A stretch of DNA of 64,000 nucleotides from Methanobacteriota archaeon. Lineage in GTDB: Archaea; Halobacteriota; Methanosarcinia; Methanosarcinales; Methanosarcinaceae. Made by a program: the position numbers and the translations under genes. The notes under the pieces are model-generated. The model did no database searches and was not told where the DNA came from. It saw only the letters and a program-made list of their open reading frames with translations. The stretch lies in NCBI GenBank assembly GCA_016841265.1, contig JAENZL010000015.1, positions 1-64,000 of the forward strand, given 5' to 3'. This document shows, one piece after another, positions 1 through 8,811 of this stretch. Each line of letters begins with the position of its first letter. Position 1 is the first letter of the stretch.

Positions 1-2
1 AC

Positions 3-491
3 TATTATATTTTTCCTGCGATTGAAAACCCATCAAATTTGAAGAGGATACCAAATAACCTTTATATTTTTCCAGATTTTTATGTAGAAGTTGAAAAAAA
101 TCGTGACCATAACATAGATCGCCTTGAACAAAGACTCAACTGTTTGGAAGACTGGATAAAAACGAAATTAATTGCAAGTCATAAGATTATAGATACCGAT
201 CCTGAGATGGCAGTTGTTAGAGCTGGGAAAACTGCTGAAGCAATCGTTAAAGATGTTTATAAAAAGCATTTCGATGACGATGAAACAAATGTTGCCACAA
301 TGATTAAGAGATTGTCCGAGAGAAATTTTATTCCTGAACATATTGTAAGTTGGATGCATACAATTCGTTCCTTAAGAAATATTGCAGTTCACGGGGACGG
401 AATTGATAAAACACAAGCAATAGATGCATTAAATGCATCATTGAATATTGCAGAATGGCACTTAGATCAAATAAAATCAAATAAAAAATGA
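3..491 (+). CDS. HEPN/DUF4145-like protein, 5' end outside window
   Basis: The frame is open from the first bases of the window, so the gene starts upstream; the TTG at 39 is probably internal. The visible part is about 162 residues of mostly alpha-helical sequence. Near the C-terminus is RNIAVH, which fits the RX4H signature of HEPN domains, and the surrounding helices resemble DUF4145-type proteins found in restriction, toxin and abortive-infection contexts. No partner gene can be seen on the left. The HEPN assignment is by motif only. A nuclease role is possible but cannot be shown from this fragment. Confidence 0.55.
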   Translation, partial: YYIFPAIENPSNLKRIPNNLYIFPDFYVEVEKNRDHNIDRLEQRLNCLEDWIKTKLIASHKIIDTDPEMAVVRAGKTAEAIVKDVYKKHFDDDETNVATMIKRLSERNFIPEHIVSWMHTIRSLRNIAVHGDGIDKTQAIDALNASLNIAEWHLDQIKSNKK

Positions 492-669
492 ATATATCTT
501 AGGTTTGTTCAAAACCGCTTCTACATTTATCCCAGAGAGCTATAAACGTTGCTTCAAAATTAAAACACTCAAAATACTTTTTCTAGCCTTTAATCTTGTA
601 AAAAACCTTCTAGACCTTGCTTAAATCTTTTAAAATATTCATGAAAATTAGTATTTCTGTTTCTTAAAA

Positions 670-731
670 CGAGCTAGCCTCACTTCGTTCGGAACAAGAA
701 CCACGGAAGACACCATTCCGGTTACATCGGA
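670..731 (+). repeat. dispersed 62-bp repeat, copy 1
   Basis: The segment starts CGAGCTAGCCTCACTTCG and closely matches 4295-4356, with only a handful of mismatches over 62 bp and no indels. Both copies are intergenic and in the same orientation, bracketing the accessory block that contains the SnoaL-like gene, mntA/hepT and the TPR-like gene. Confidence 0.85.
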
Positions 732-902
732 AGTGCTCGCTAGGCGATCACTGAAACCACCGCCTGAACCTCGTCCACTTTCAAAAAGTCTGCCCTCCCA
801 GGGTCAAAAGAACTGAGCAATTCGACAAAGCTGTGACGAGGGGAGGGAGGTTGTAGAAGGAAGGGGGAAGATCAGATTAGATTTTCAGTAGAATTAAGGT
901 CG

Positions 903-953
903 CTTCGGGAAAATTCAAGCAAGCTTCCCAAAACCTCCAAAAATTAAAAAAGA
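903..953 (+). repeat. dispersed A-rich repeat, copy a
   Basis: This roughly 50-bp segment (CTTCGGGAAAATTCAAGCAA followed by a CCCAAA..CCAAAA..TAAAAA tail) resembles 1593-1642 and, over its middle part, 4549-4575. Copies a and b flank the SnoaL-like gene, as if that gene and its leader form one module. Confidence 0.6.
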
Positions 954-1019
954 AACCTGAAATCAATGGATGGAGAATATTATATTCAATGGACAATATA
1001 AGTTAATGGGGGATATATC

Positions 1020-1454
1020 ACGTCAATAGAAGAAAACAAAGTCACAATCAAACGCTTCTGGAATGAGGTATTCAGTGAGAAAAACCTGGCCCTAATTGAC
1101 GAACTTTTTGCCAGTAACTGGGTCTACCACGGAGCTGCGGGGCAGGAGATACACGGGCCTGAGGGTCTCAAAGGATTTCTCAGCATGTACTTCAAAGCTT
1201 TCCCGGACTTCCATGCAGAGGTTGAAGACCTGATCGCCGAAGGGGACAGGGTTGTGAGCCGGGCAACAGTCCGCGGAACACATAAAGATGAGCTGATGGG
1301 AATTGCTCCGAGCGGCAAGCAGGTAACAGTGACAGTAATCTGCATTACCCGCTTTGCAAATAGCAGGATAATTGAGGATTGGGAGCTTGTTGACATGTTT
1401 GGCATGCTCCAGCAGCTTGGGGCCATTCCTTTGCTGCACAGGGTTAAGAGATAG
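1020..1454 (+). CDS. SnoaL-like / NTF2-fold ester-cyclase family protein, start codon ACG
   Basis: The 144-residue product has the pattern of SnoaL-like polyketide-cyclase/NTF2-fold proteins: an N-terminal helix region (VTIKRFWNEVFSEKN), then GPEGLKGFLSMYFKAFPDFH, paired beta strands around DRVVSRATVRGTH and a closing ITRFANSRIIEDWELVD. The reading frame is open only from 1002 and contains no ATG, GTG or TTG before residue 56. The natural start by homology and spacing is the ACG at 1020, six bases after the strong ribosome binding site GGGGGAT. Either ACG is used, or a T-to-C change destroyed the start and the gene is a recent pseudogene. Small-molecule function unknown. Confidence 0.7.
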   Translation, partial: TSIEENKVTIKRFWNEVFSEKNLALIDELFASNWVYHGAAGQEIHGPEGLKGFLSMYFKAFPDFHAEVEDLIAEGDRVVSRATVRGTHKDELMGIAPSGKQVTVTVICITRFANSRIIEDWELVDMFGMLQQLGAIPLLHRVKR

Positions 1455-1592
1455 AGGTTTCATTTCAGCATTTTTGGCCTGCACCCGATTAACGAAAGTA
1501 AAAGTTCAACCATCAGGGGAAAGGATTTCGAACGGTTTTGGATCAGAGGGTAAAGCCTTGAAAAATCCGATTTTGTATCAGGACTAAAGTTA

Positions 1593-1642
1593 TTTCGGAA
1601 AAGTTCACGCAAGCGTCCCAAAGCTACCAAAATATAAAAAAT
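1593..1642 (+). repeat. dispersed A-rich repeat, copy b
   Basis: Contains TTCACGCAAGCGTCCCAAAG followed by a CCAAAATATAAAAAATA tail. It matches copy a at 903-953 and shares TTCACGCAAGCG.CCCAAA with 4555-4575. Confidence 0.6.
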
Positions 1643-1685
1643 AATATTCCAAATTCAGGTGGTCGCCTAATGAAACGCAAGAAAC

Positions 1686-2108
1686 TTACTCTTGTTTGGA
1701 AATCAGGTACTTTGCAATATATTCCGCAAAGAGTTCCAGATCATCAATGTCTTCCTGAAGATGGGAATAAAGCTTATTCATGTCGATATCAGCGTACATG
1801 TGCACGAGAACATTCCGAAAGCCAGCCGCAGGAGCAAGTTTTTCAGCAAAATCATTCGGTAGGATATCGTGCTTACCAAGAATCAGAATAACTTCTCTGT
1901 AACTATCAGGGCGCCTCAATTTCTCACTGGAAATGATCATCTCGCAGATATCAATCATGCAGGCAAGGGAGATTTCCATATACCTCTCAACAGCCCCTCT
2001 CAAAGTACGATTATCTCTTATTTCCTCAATATCATAAGGCTGATATTCCCTGAGGGTGCCGACATACTCACCAAGCTGCTCGAGTTTAAAGTTTATTTCC
2101 TCGATCAT
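1686..2108 (-). CDS. hepT: HepT-like toxin ribonuclease (HEPN/DUF86)
   Basis: This is a 140-residue all-helical protein. The HEPN RX4-6HXY signature appears as RNVLVHMY, with R98, H103 and Y105. In characterised MntA/HepT systems HepT is an RNA-targeting toxin, and its antitoxin inactivates it by transferring AMP to the tyrosine of this motif. The tyrosine is present here. The ATG overlaps the stop of the upstream mntA-like gene by four bases (ATGA), so the two are translationally coupled with antitoxin first, as is usual. The length matches the family. Confidence 0.9.
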   Translation of the reverse strand: MIEEINFKLEQLGEYVGTLREYQPYDIEEIRDNRTLRGAVERYMEISLACMIDICEMIISSEKLRRPDSYREVILILGKHDILPNDFAEKLAPAAGFRNVLVHMYADIDMNKLYSHLQEDIDDLELFAEYIAKYLISKQE

Positions 2109-2548
2109 CGAAATCCACTCTCTGCTATCCTTCTGAGGCTCTCTCTGGCATGCCTTTTGATATGATATTGTTCATCCAGAAATCTGGACATGATTTTTGT
2201 TTCAAACTTAATTCTTACACGTTCTTCGGATTTCAAAACTATTCCGTAACGTATAACATTATAAGTCAGAAGAAGCGGAGAATCGTTGAGGATCACGAGG
2301 TCTACGTTGTTTGTTTTAAGCAGAGAGCCCAGTTCCCCGATGAGCTCTAACTGAAGGTCAAAAGCTTCCTTTTTTGTCAGGGTTTCATCAAAAAGTACAG
2401 CAATATCAATATCACTCAGCCCGTTAGTTTCTCCCCGGACAGTTGAACCGAAAAGGTAAGCAACCGTAACGCTATCCACACTGGAGAAAAATTCACTCAG
2501 CTTATGTTCAAGCTTTTCGAGATCTGATTGTGGAGTAGCAGGCTGCAT
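2105..2548 (-). CDS. mntA: MntA-like minimal nucleotidyltransferase antitoxin
   Basis: The 147-residue product is a minimal nucleotidyltransferase of the DNA polymerase beta superfamily. The catalytic GSX(n)DXD motif is intact: GS at 34-35, then D46 and D48 in LSDIDIAVLFD. Proteins of this type paired with HepT transfer AMP to the toxin and so neutralise it. It is the first gene of a two-gene minus-strand operon with the HEPN toxin. The pair sits between dispersed repeats, which suggests a mobile or accessory module. The C-terminal helix-rich tail (about residues 110-147) is typical. Confidence 0.9.
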   Translation of the reverse strand: MQPATPQSDLEKLEHKLSEFFSSVDSVTVAYLFGSTVRGETNGLSDIDIAVLFDETLTKKEAFDLQLELIGELGSLLKTNNVDLVILNDSPLLLTYNVIRYGIVLKSEERVRIKFETKIMSRFLDEQYHIKRHARESLRRIAESGFR

Positions 2549-2683
2549 ATCATCAACCGCATAGTGTTAATCGCATATAATCAATTGATCATGAAATTAT
2601 GCTTACTTCCGTTTATAATTTGTGCACCTCCACAATTCCCCAACCCTTTGCAAATACTGCAAAAAAGGAAAAAATAAGAGATA

Positions 2684-4051
2684 TTACAATCCACTAACTT
2701 CTTCAAGAAAAGCGGGCCGCTTCTTAAATTCGAATTTAAGGTCAGAGAAACGTTTTACCCATCCTGGGTCATCATTTAAAATGTCAAGATAGATATCTTT
2801 GACCTTTCCAAGATACCTGGCTGCAATGCTGTATGTTTTTCTGGTCCCGTTCGGTATGTTCTGATAGGCTTTTTGCCAGTAGTATTCGATGATTTTGTCA
2901 GGGAAATCTTTATTCAATTCATCCGCAAACTCATCGAAATTCTCTTCGATTAAATAACCGAACCTGCTTTTTGGAGGGTTTAGAATTGATTTGAGGACGG
3001 TATCTTTCATACCTTTATCCAGACAGATCCGCAGATAATCGTGGAAGTCTTCTTCTTTGATCTTATCGAAGATTTTAGGCTCAACGGATTTCCAATCAGG
3101 CCCTTTAAGGAATCCTTTCAACTTATTGTACTCTGCATAATATTTCCGTCTGGTAAACTCAAACGACTTTAAAAGAGCATCTCTTGCACGCTCGTAGTCC
3201 CCTTCTGACCTGTAATATTCAAACAACCTGTCCAGCATATTCTTTTTTTCAGTATTGCGGGATAATGCCGTCTGAACAATCCTTTCCAGATTGGCAGTGT
3301 CCCCTTCTTTGGAGAAGTGTTCCCATAAAAATTCAAATAACTCAGTTAGCCTGCCTTCCCCCTTCAAGATCCCTTCTTCTGCTGTTGAAAGGGCTTTTTC
3401 AGAATCGCCCTTATCAACATAAAATTTAACCAAGTCCCAGTAATCCATCCCATGACTGAGGATTTGCATACGCTCCTGCAGGTAAGCTTCGTCGTCCTGA
3501 AGATGTTTCCTCTGGATTCTCATTATTTTTTCTTTCCGCCATTTGGAAGGATGTTCATCAAGTTTTTTAACCAGATACTCCCATTCTTCCTTTGTCTGGC
3601 AAATCTCGAAAAATATCTCCATCAGGCCATCTTCAAAACCGGAATTTTCGATATTATACTCCTCAAAAGCTTCGTCTAAAAATTCAAGCTTTACGGAAGT
3701 TGAAAGTTCTCCTTCTTTAATCAGTTCAGAAATCTGGTCAAGGTACTCGTATGCTTCTTCCTCATCTTCTTCAGGCCCGCCGCCAAGCCTGTTGAACTCT
3801 GAGATAATACCCCTGGCATCTTCCCAGTATTCGAGCAGCAGGTCGTCATTTAGAGAGACAAGGTCTTCATTTTCCATGGTTTCGGGCATTGTTTTCTGCC
3901 GCTCTTTGAACCACTCAAGAGCCATCTGGTATAACTCGGGTTTTTTACTCAGCAGGGTACTTACCAGATCATACAAATCATCAGCATCAAGGGACCGTAA
4001 ACGGACATATAATGAAAATGTTTCAGATTGTGTGTTGTCTTCTTCAGCCAT
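2684..4051 (-). CDS. acidic TPR-like protein, related to the C-terminal part of SWIM zinc-finger proteins
   Basis: The product is about 455 residues, highly charged and entirely helical. Degenerate tetratricopeptide-like helical pairs run from about residue 90 to 380, for example around DYWDLVKFYVDKGDSEKALS and EGDYERARDALLKSFE. The last 70 residues (YYWQKAYQNIPNGTRKTYSI, then a WVKRFSDLKFEFKKRPAFLEE segment) resemble the C-terminal helical region that follows SWIM zinc fingers, but no SWIM finger is present. I chose the ATG at 4051 over the one at 4069 because GGAGGGTGG lies at ribosome-binding distance before 4051, inside the longer reading frame. Function unknown; probably protein-protein interaction. 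Confidence 0.6.
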   Translation of the reverse strand: MAEEDNTQSETFSLYVRLRSLDADDLYDLVSTLLSKKPELYQMALEWFKERQKTMPETMENEDLVSLNDDLLLEYWEDARGIISEFNRLGGGPEEDEEEAYEYLDQISELIKEGELSTSVKLEFLDEAFEEYNIENSGFEDGLMEIFFEICQTKEEWEYLVKKLDEHPSKWRKEKIMRIQRKHLQDDEAYLQERMQILSHGMDYWDLVKFYVDKGDSEKALSTAEEGILKGEGRLTELFEFLWEHFSKEGDTANLERIVQTALSRNTEKKNMLDRLFEYYRSEGDYERARDALLKSFEFTRRKYYAEYNKLKGFLKGPDWKSVEPKIFDKIKEEDFHDYLRICLDKGMKDTVLKSILNPPKSRFGYLIEENFDEFADELNKDFPDKIIEYYWQKAYQNIPNGTRKTYSIAARYLGKVKDIYLDILNDDPGWVKRFSDLKFEFKKRPAFLEEVSGL

Positions 4052-4294
4052 AAGGTTACCACCCTCCATTAAATGGCATGCAAATCATTACACCAGGCTT
4101 GAATGATTACTCTGATATCAAGGATATATTAAATATCCTGCGTGGGAATCCGGCTAAATCAGAGCAACTGACCCAAACCCGTCAAAATATAAAAAAGAAG
4201 ATTTGTAATGTATCGGCAGTCGCGTAATTTAGAGCTGAAACTACTGAAAGGTTTTTACTATTCTCATGCAGCTCTTTAATTCAATTTGTCAAAG

Positions 4295-4356
4295 CGAGCT
4301 AGCCTCACTACGTTCGGAACAAGAACGACGAGAGACACCATTCCGGTTATACCGGA
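4295..4356 (+). repeat. dispersed 62-bp repeat, copy 2
   Basis: Second copy of the element at 670-731, in the same orientation (CGAGCTAGCCTCACTACG at its start). The rest of the gap between 4052 and 4805 holds a partial copy of the A-rich repeat (about 4549-4575) and the palindrome at 4757. No gene is supported in it. Confidence 0.85.
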
Positions 4357-4756
4357 GAAACTCGAACGAATAATTACGAAAAACGCCACATTAATACTAA
4401 AAACCCTTTCACTTCCAACTTCACCCGGAAACAAAACAACCCGATCAAATTCGGACAGGCCTTGGAAGGAGTTAGGGCAGTTTCCACTCGAAGGAGGTAA
4501 ACGGGTAGGGTTCTATTTTCGGAGAAAAAATTTAGGTTGCTGCAATCAGGTTCACGCAAGCGCCCAAAAATTACTCAGTTCAAAAATCAATTGATTTTTG
4601 CATTTATTTAGATAAGCTACGAATTTGCAGGAATAGTTCGCGCTTCAATCTACCGGTTTTAAAATCCACCTATTTTTATTTCACATCGCATGCACGGAAT
4701 TTGGAACGGAGCCAGTTAAAATAGAAAGGATTAAATTTAGAAAAAATTTTATTCTG

Positions 4757-4778
4757 ATTAGAAAAATAAATTTCTAAT
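4757..4778. promoter_or_regulatory. perfect ATTAGAAA/TTTCTAAT palindrome upstream of the transglutaminase-fold gene
   Basis: ATTAGAAA (4757-4764) and TTTCTAAT (4771-4778) form a perfect 8-bp inverted repeat with a 6-bp AT spacer, centred about 38 bp before the ATG at 4806. The position suits an operator, but this is inference from position and symmetry only. Confidence 0.35.
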
Positions 4779-4805
4779 AAAATTCCAATAGTGCGTGGAA
4801 TCAAT

Positions 4806-6971
4806 ATGGAAACCCCAAAAATAGATGTTAAAATAAAAGCCCTCAATGTAAAAGGGGGCATAAAAACCTGCATAAATGGCAAAGTTATCCCAGGACCCAA
4901 CTGGGATGCCAGCAGCAGGGAAACCCACAACCCCGGTGTATTTGTAATCGGTAATGAATTTGACAATATTATATCCCTTGAAATAGAGCAAGAAGGGCTG
5001 GAAAGCGGAAAAACCCTCAAAATAACGGGGATAATAGATGATCTGGAATTTTCAGGCGAGATTGAGGGAGGCATAAAAGAGCAGACCGTTTTCGCAAGAC
5101 CTGAAAAATCAATTGACAAATTCTGCTGTAAAAAAGGAGATATGGTCTGGAAAATTGGTTATTCGAAAGAAAAAGGACATCCTGAAGAAAACCGGGAAGA
5201 AACAGATGATCCGGAAGAAACTCTAGAAGAAAAAGGTGATTCCGGAGAGATTCAGGAAGAAACTGGAGACCCTGAAGTAACCTCCGAAAAAAAAGAAGAA
5301 GCAATCAAAACAGCCGAACAATCAGAACAATCAGAACAATCCGAAACAATCGAACCATCCGAAACAATCGAACCATCCGAAACAATCGAAACAGTTGAAA
5401 CGATTCCTGTAGAGATATACTGGACATTTGACCAGCCCGGCAGGATGTTCAAGAGAGGAGCATGGATCGAGTTACTGGAATTCCTCTCCGGAAAGGTCAT
5501 TAGCACCCCTGCGTCAAAGGAAGAATGCATCTCAGGAATTGTAGATTATTTCCACTTCAAACATGGCCTGAAATACGACAGTTTTTGCGGGGCAAGCCAT
5601 TACGGGGTATTCGAACACGGCGGTTTTTTCAACCTGAAGGCCTACCTGGCAGGCTCGGTCCCGATTGCTAACTGCTATGACCAGGCGGCAGCTTTACAGG
5701 CAATACTCGGCGGAATAGGAATTAATGACATTGGATGGCTGTTTTTAGAACCGTTCGGATATCTCAACAAAACCGACCTGCTGGGCAGGGGAGAGTGCAA
5801 TAATCCCTTCTTCCTGAAAAACGGCCACCATGATCCGGAAGTCGTTGATGAGGACTCGGTACTCCGGACAGGATTTGCCAATCACGCTTTTTGCGGCCTG
5901 CTAAATAAGGACAATATACTGGACGCCTGTGCAGGACCTCACCCCGGAAACGATACGGCAGAAAAATATGTAGGCCAGGCCGTTGATTCGAACCTCGAAC
6001 TTTACCCGGCAGCAAGGTTTGACAGGCCCGGGAAAAAAGAGGACATAGTAATAGGGTACGGAGTGGTCGATGTAGAAAGGATCGAAGCCGCAAATCCGCT
6101 GCCGTTCTCTCCGGAAAGGGCAAAAGACGAGAAAATGGATGAGAAAAAAGCAGAAAAGTTGAACAAAATTAAGGAACTGCTGGACTACCCCGCAAAATAC
6201 GAAAGCCTCGACCCCTATACTTTCGTATGCTGCAACTGGCCGGACCCCCTGGCAAATCTGCTCCTCTCAGGCTGGACCCTGGACCTGGAGCAGGTCAGGG
6301 TTGGGTGGAACGGCGTGTTGAAGCAGTGGTGCGTGCACGAAGGGGACGAGAGAATAAATATTGAAATCTACGTGTCAAACAGTGGTCCTGCCCCGGTTCA
6401 CGAGAGAATTTTCAAAACCCTTGCAGCAACGACGCTAAACGAGTGCGTACACTGCCCCAATCCGGAAAGCGGAAGGCACATTTCCCGCGTACAGGGCCTT
6501 AACCCGGAAAATAAAAGGCATATCACACTTACGGCTTCAACTGAAAATTATTCCCAGCAGTTGAGTGCGATCTACAACGTGGGCTTTAATGTGGAAGGAT
6601 TCAACCTTGAAACCGACATAACCCAGGACTTACTCGACTGGCTGGAAAACCTGGCTCTCAACGGGGTTACAGAGGATTGGGATAAGTTCCCGAAATTAAA
6701 ACTTATCGAACCGACATTTCCGGCAGATGTAGCTCTGGGAGAAACTTTTACCTGCAGGACGGACCCTGAAATCAATGAAAACAAAAATACGTTTTTAGAG
6801 TTTTTCACCTCAAACAAAAACGTATCACTGGAAGAAGAGTCGGACCTGACATTTAAGTTTAAAACCCTTATCCCGGAACATACCCCTATCGGCCTGGTCT
6901 TAACAGATCGCGAAACACTGCTTTCAACTTCAAAAGAAGTGTTCATAAACATATATGATCCGGAAAATTAA
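4806..6971 (+). CDS. transglutaminase-fold protein with acidic Glu/Thr-rich linker
   Basis: The 721-residue product has three parts. Residues 1-110 are beta-rich. Residues about 120-200 are a Glu/Ser/Thr-rich linker with short repeats (SETIEP, SEQ). A transglutaminase-like domain follows, with a visible Cys-His-Asp set: C290 in ANCYDQAAALQ, H360 in FANHAFCG and D373 in ILDACAG. The Cys-to-His and His-to-Asp spacings (70 and 13) fit the superfamily, whose members act as cysteine proteases, amidases or crosslinkers. The C-terminal 300 residues are beta-rich, probably Ig-like. No signal peptide is evident, so it is probably cytoplasmic. I prefer the ATG at 4806 to the GTG at 4791. It heads a same-strand run with an ATP-grasp, a TIR-like and a small protein. 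Confidence 0.75.
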   Translation: METPKIDVKIKALNVKGGIKTCINGKVIPGPNWDASSRETHNPGVFVIGNEFDNIISLEIEQEGLESGKTLKITGIIDDLEFSGEIEGGIKEQTVFARPEKSIDKFCCKKGDMVWKIGYSKEKGHPEENREETDDPEETLEEKGDSGEIQEETGDPEVTSEKKEEAIKTAEQSEQSEQSETIEPSETIEPSETIETVETIPVEIYWTFDQPGRMFKRGAWIELLEFLSGKVISTPASKEECISGIVDYFHFKHGLKYDSFCGASHYGVFEHGGFFNLKAYLAGSVPIANCYDQAAALQAILGGIGINDIGWLFLEPFGYLNKTDLLGRGECNNPFFLKNGHHDPEVVDEDSVLRTGFANHAFCGLLNKDNILDACAGPHPGNDTAEKYVGQAVDSNLELYPAARFDRPGKKEDIVIGYGVVDVERIEAANPLPFSPERAKDEKMDEKKAEKLNKIKELLDYPAKYESLDPYTFVCCNWPDPLANLLLSGWTLDLEQVRVGWNGVLKQWCVHEGDERINIEIYVSNSGPAPVHERIFKTLAATTLNECVHCPNPESGRHISRVQGLNPENKRHITLTASTENYSQQLSAIYNVGFNVEGFNLETDITQDLLDWLENLALNGVTEDWDKFPKLKLIEPTFPADVALGETFTCRTDPEINENKNTFLEFFTSNKNVSLEEESDLTFKFKTLIPEHTPIGLVLTDRETLLSTSKEVFINIYDPEN
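5312..5402 (+). repeat. in-frame tandem repeats encoding SEQ and SETIEP units
   Basis: Nine-base units (GAACAATCA) pass into 18-base units (GAAACAATCGAACCATCC) inside the acidic linker of the transglutaminase-fold gene. All are multiples of three, so copy-number change would alter linker length without frameshift. Confidence 0.85.
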
Positions 6972-7027
6972 CCAGAACCTAAAAATGTATGATCCGGAAG
7001 ATAAAACATGCTCTGAAGAAATCCCCG

Positions 7028-7060
7028 GAAGCGGGAGTTTTGCATTTGCAATCCCGCTTC
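7028..7060 (+). terminator. hairpin after the transglutaminase-fold gene
   Basis: GAAGCGGGA (7028-7036) and TCCCGCTTC (7052-7060) form a perfect 9-bp stem with a 15-nt loop, nested inside outer CCGGAA/TTCCGG arms. A T-rich stretch begins about 15 bases downstream. It probably ends transcription of the preceding gene. Confidence 0.6.
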
Positions 7061-7136
7061 AGTTCTTCCGGTGATAATTTATTTTTCATTTTATTCTTCA
7101 CCTTATTCTTCACTGTATTCTTCATTTTCCTTTTTC

Positions 7137-7220
7137 AAATCTCACTTTTCCTTTTTCAAATATCACTTTCTATTTTTCAAATATCACTTTTTATTTTTCA
7201 AATATCACTTTTCAATTTTA
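7137..7220. repeat. four tandem 21-bp repeats
   Basis: Units of 21 bp with the core AAATATCACTTT begin at 7137, 7158, 7179 and 7200. They lie between the hairpin at 7028 and the ATP-grasp gene. No coding function is apparent. Confidence 0.9.
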
Positions 7221-7414
7221 ATTTCATGCTCGTCTGGCCCAATAATAAAAGCCAAAAAGAAGCACAAACATCATCGTAAAAAACTAATCAAAGATAATTA
7301 TATGTCCTTGTAAATAAATAGTATGAAAGGGGGATATGAAATACTCGTAAGAACGAGTAGCTAAGCGATTCCCTCGATTAGTAAAGTAAAAGGGACATGA
7401 TTGAGGGGGCATGC

Positions 7415-8689
7415 ATGAAAAAGAACGTTTTCATTGTGGGTATGGATTCATTCAATCTCAAGAAACTTCAGAGGCTTCCGGAAGCCGCCGAGTGTAACTT
7501 TTATTCCGCGCTCGATGCGGGTGAAATCCGGGACGTCCCCGGCTATGACATGGGGGAGCTGATTGCCAGAGCCAGGCAGCGGATCGAAAAGACTCCGGGG
7601 AAAACTCACGCCATTGTCACTTACTTTGATTTTCCGGCAACGGACCTTGTACCCATCCTTGTGGAAGCTTACGGGGTGCCGGGGCCGAGTATGGAAAGCG
7701 TCTTCAAATGCCAGCACAAATACTGGAGCCGACTTGAACAGCAGAAGATAATCCCTCATAATATTCCGAAGTTCTGCGCTTTCAATCCTTTTGATGAAGA
7801 ATCTTGCGCCCTGATCGATATCAAACCTCCGTTCTGGATTAAGCCTGTCAGGTCCTTCAGGGCATTTCTGGCGTACAGGGTGGACGGTGAGGAGGAGTTC
7901 AGGGAATACATCCGCGAAATTCGCGAAAAGATCGGCTTCCTCCACGAGCCATTCCGGTACCTGCTGAAAAACTATAATATCCCATCCGAGTTCGTGGACA
8001 TGAAAGAAAGCTGCCTTGCTGAAAGCCCCCTCTCAGGCCGGCAGTGCACTGTGGAGGGCTACGTGCTGAACGGGGAAGTGGCAATATACGGAGTCGTCGA
8101 TTGGGTCCTTGATGGACACTTATCCTCCGTATTGCGCTACGAATACCCCTCGTCCCTCCCTGACCGGGTAAAAGACCATATGGCAGGGGTCTGCAGGAAG
8201 ATTGTCAAGCACGTAGGGCTGGACAATTCTGCCTTCAACGCGGAATTTTTCTACGACCCCGACAGCGATGAGACCTACCTGCTTGAAATCAACCCGAGGA
8301 TGTCCCAGTCCCACGCCGACCTTTTCGAAAAAGTGCACGGGGTATCCCACCACAGGGTTATGCTGCAGATCGCCCTTGGCAGGAAACCGGTCCCCTTCGA
8401 ATGGCAGGGGAAATACAATTACGCCGCAAAATTCATGCTCAGGACCTTTGAACCCGGAAAAGTGGTAAAAGTCCCCAGCAGAGAAGAAATCGCCGCGATC
8501 AAAAGGGAAATCCCGGACACCATCATCAGACCCCTTGTCAGGGAAGGCCAGCAGCTCTCCCAATTCCAGATCAGGGACAGCTACAGCTACGAACTCGCAG
8601 ACATCTACATCGGCGCAGACGACCGCGAGGGACTGGTGGATAAATATAACCATATACTCAGCAAGATTTCCTTTTCCATCGAGAGATGA
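7415..8689 (+). CDS. ATP-grasp domain ligase, substrate unknown
   Basis: The 424-residue product has a Rossmann-like pre-ATP-grasp domain (about 1-110) and an ATP-grasp fold. ATP-grasp features include PFWIKPVRSFRAF (nucleotide-binding lysine region), VEGYVLNGEVAIYGVVDWV and the Mg-binding segment YLLEINPRMSQSH, with E and N correctly placed. Enzymes of this superfamily use ATP to join a carboxylate to an amine, thiol or similar nucleophile through an acylphosphate. The start at 7415 is chosen because GAGGGGGC lies just before it; the ATG at 7397 precedes this ribosome binding site. It is flanked by the transglutaminase-fold gene and the TIR-like gene on the same strand, though each gap exceeds 300 bp. 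The substrate could be a small molecule or a protein or peptide. Confidence 0.85.
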   Translation: MKKNVFIVGMDSFNLKKLQRLPEAAECNFYSALDAGEIRDVPGYDMGELIARARQRIEKTPGKTHAIVTYFDFPATDLVPILVEAYGVPGPSMESVFKCQHKYWSRLEQQKIIPHNIPKFCAFNPFDEESCALIDIKPPFWIKPVRSFRAFLAYRVDGEEEFREYIREIREKIGFLHEPFRYLLKNYNIPSEFVDMKESCLAESPLSGRQCTVEGYVLNGEVAIYGVVDWVLDGHLSSVLRYEYPSSLPDRVKDHMAGVCRKIVKHVGLDNSAFNAEFFYDPDSDETYLLEINPRMSQSHADLFEKVHGVSHHRVMLQIALGRKPVPFEWQGKYNYAAKFMLRTFEPGKVVKVPSREEIAAIKREIPDTIIRPLVREGQQLSQFQIRDSYSYELADIYIGADDREGLVDKYNHILSKISFSIER

Positions 8690-8811
8690 ACACAAAAAGA
8701 GAAAAATGAGATAATATAATGGGATATTATATTTACATATAAATAAAATGGCAAACAAATAGAGAGGTAAATAAAAAGAGGAGAAATAAAAAGAGGAAAA
8801 TTATTTTGTAA

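Larger units (their letters stand above)
492..1019. other. intergenic accessory DNA with two dispersed repeats
   Basis: No gene is supported here. The stretch holds copy 1 of a 62-bp dispersed repeat and copy a of a second, A-rich repeat (both listed separately). The rest looks like degraded non-coding sequence with stop codons in all frames. Confidence 0.5.

Noticed and set aside
3543-4106. A 187-codon Ser-rich frame opposite the TPR-like gene
   Set aside because: Serine-rich antisense translation of a Glu-rich gene; a typical shadow.
7071-7313. A Phe-rich small membrane protein encoded across the 21-bp repeats
   Set aside because: The composition follows from T-rich repeats; there is no start signal and it begins inside the terminator region.
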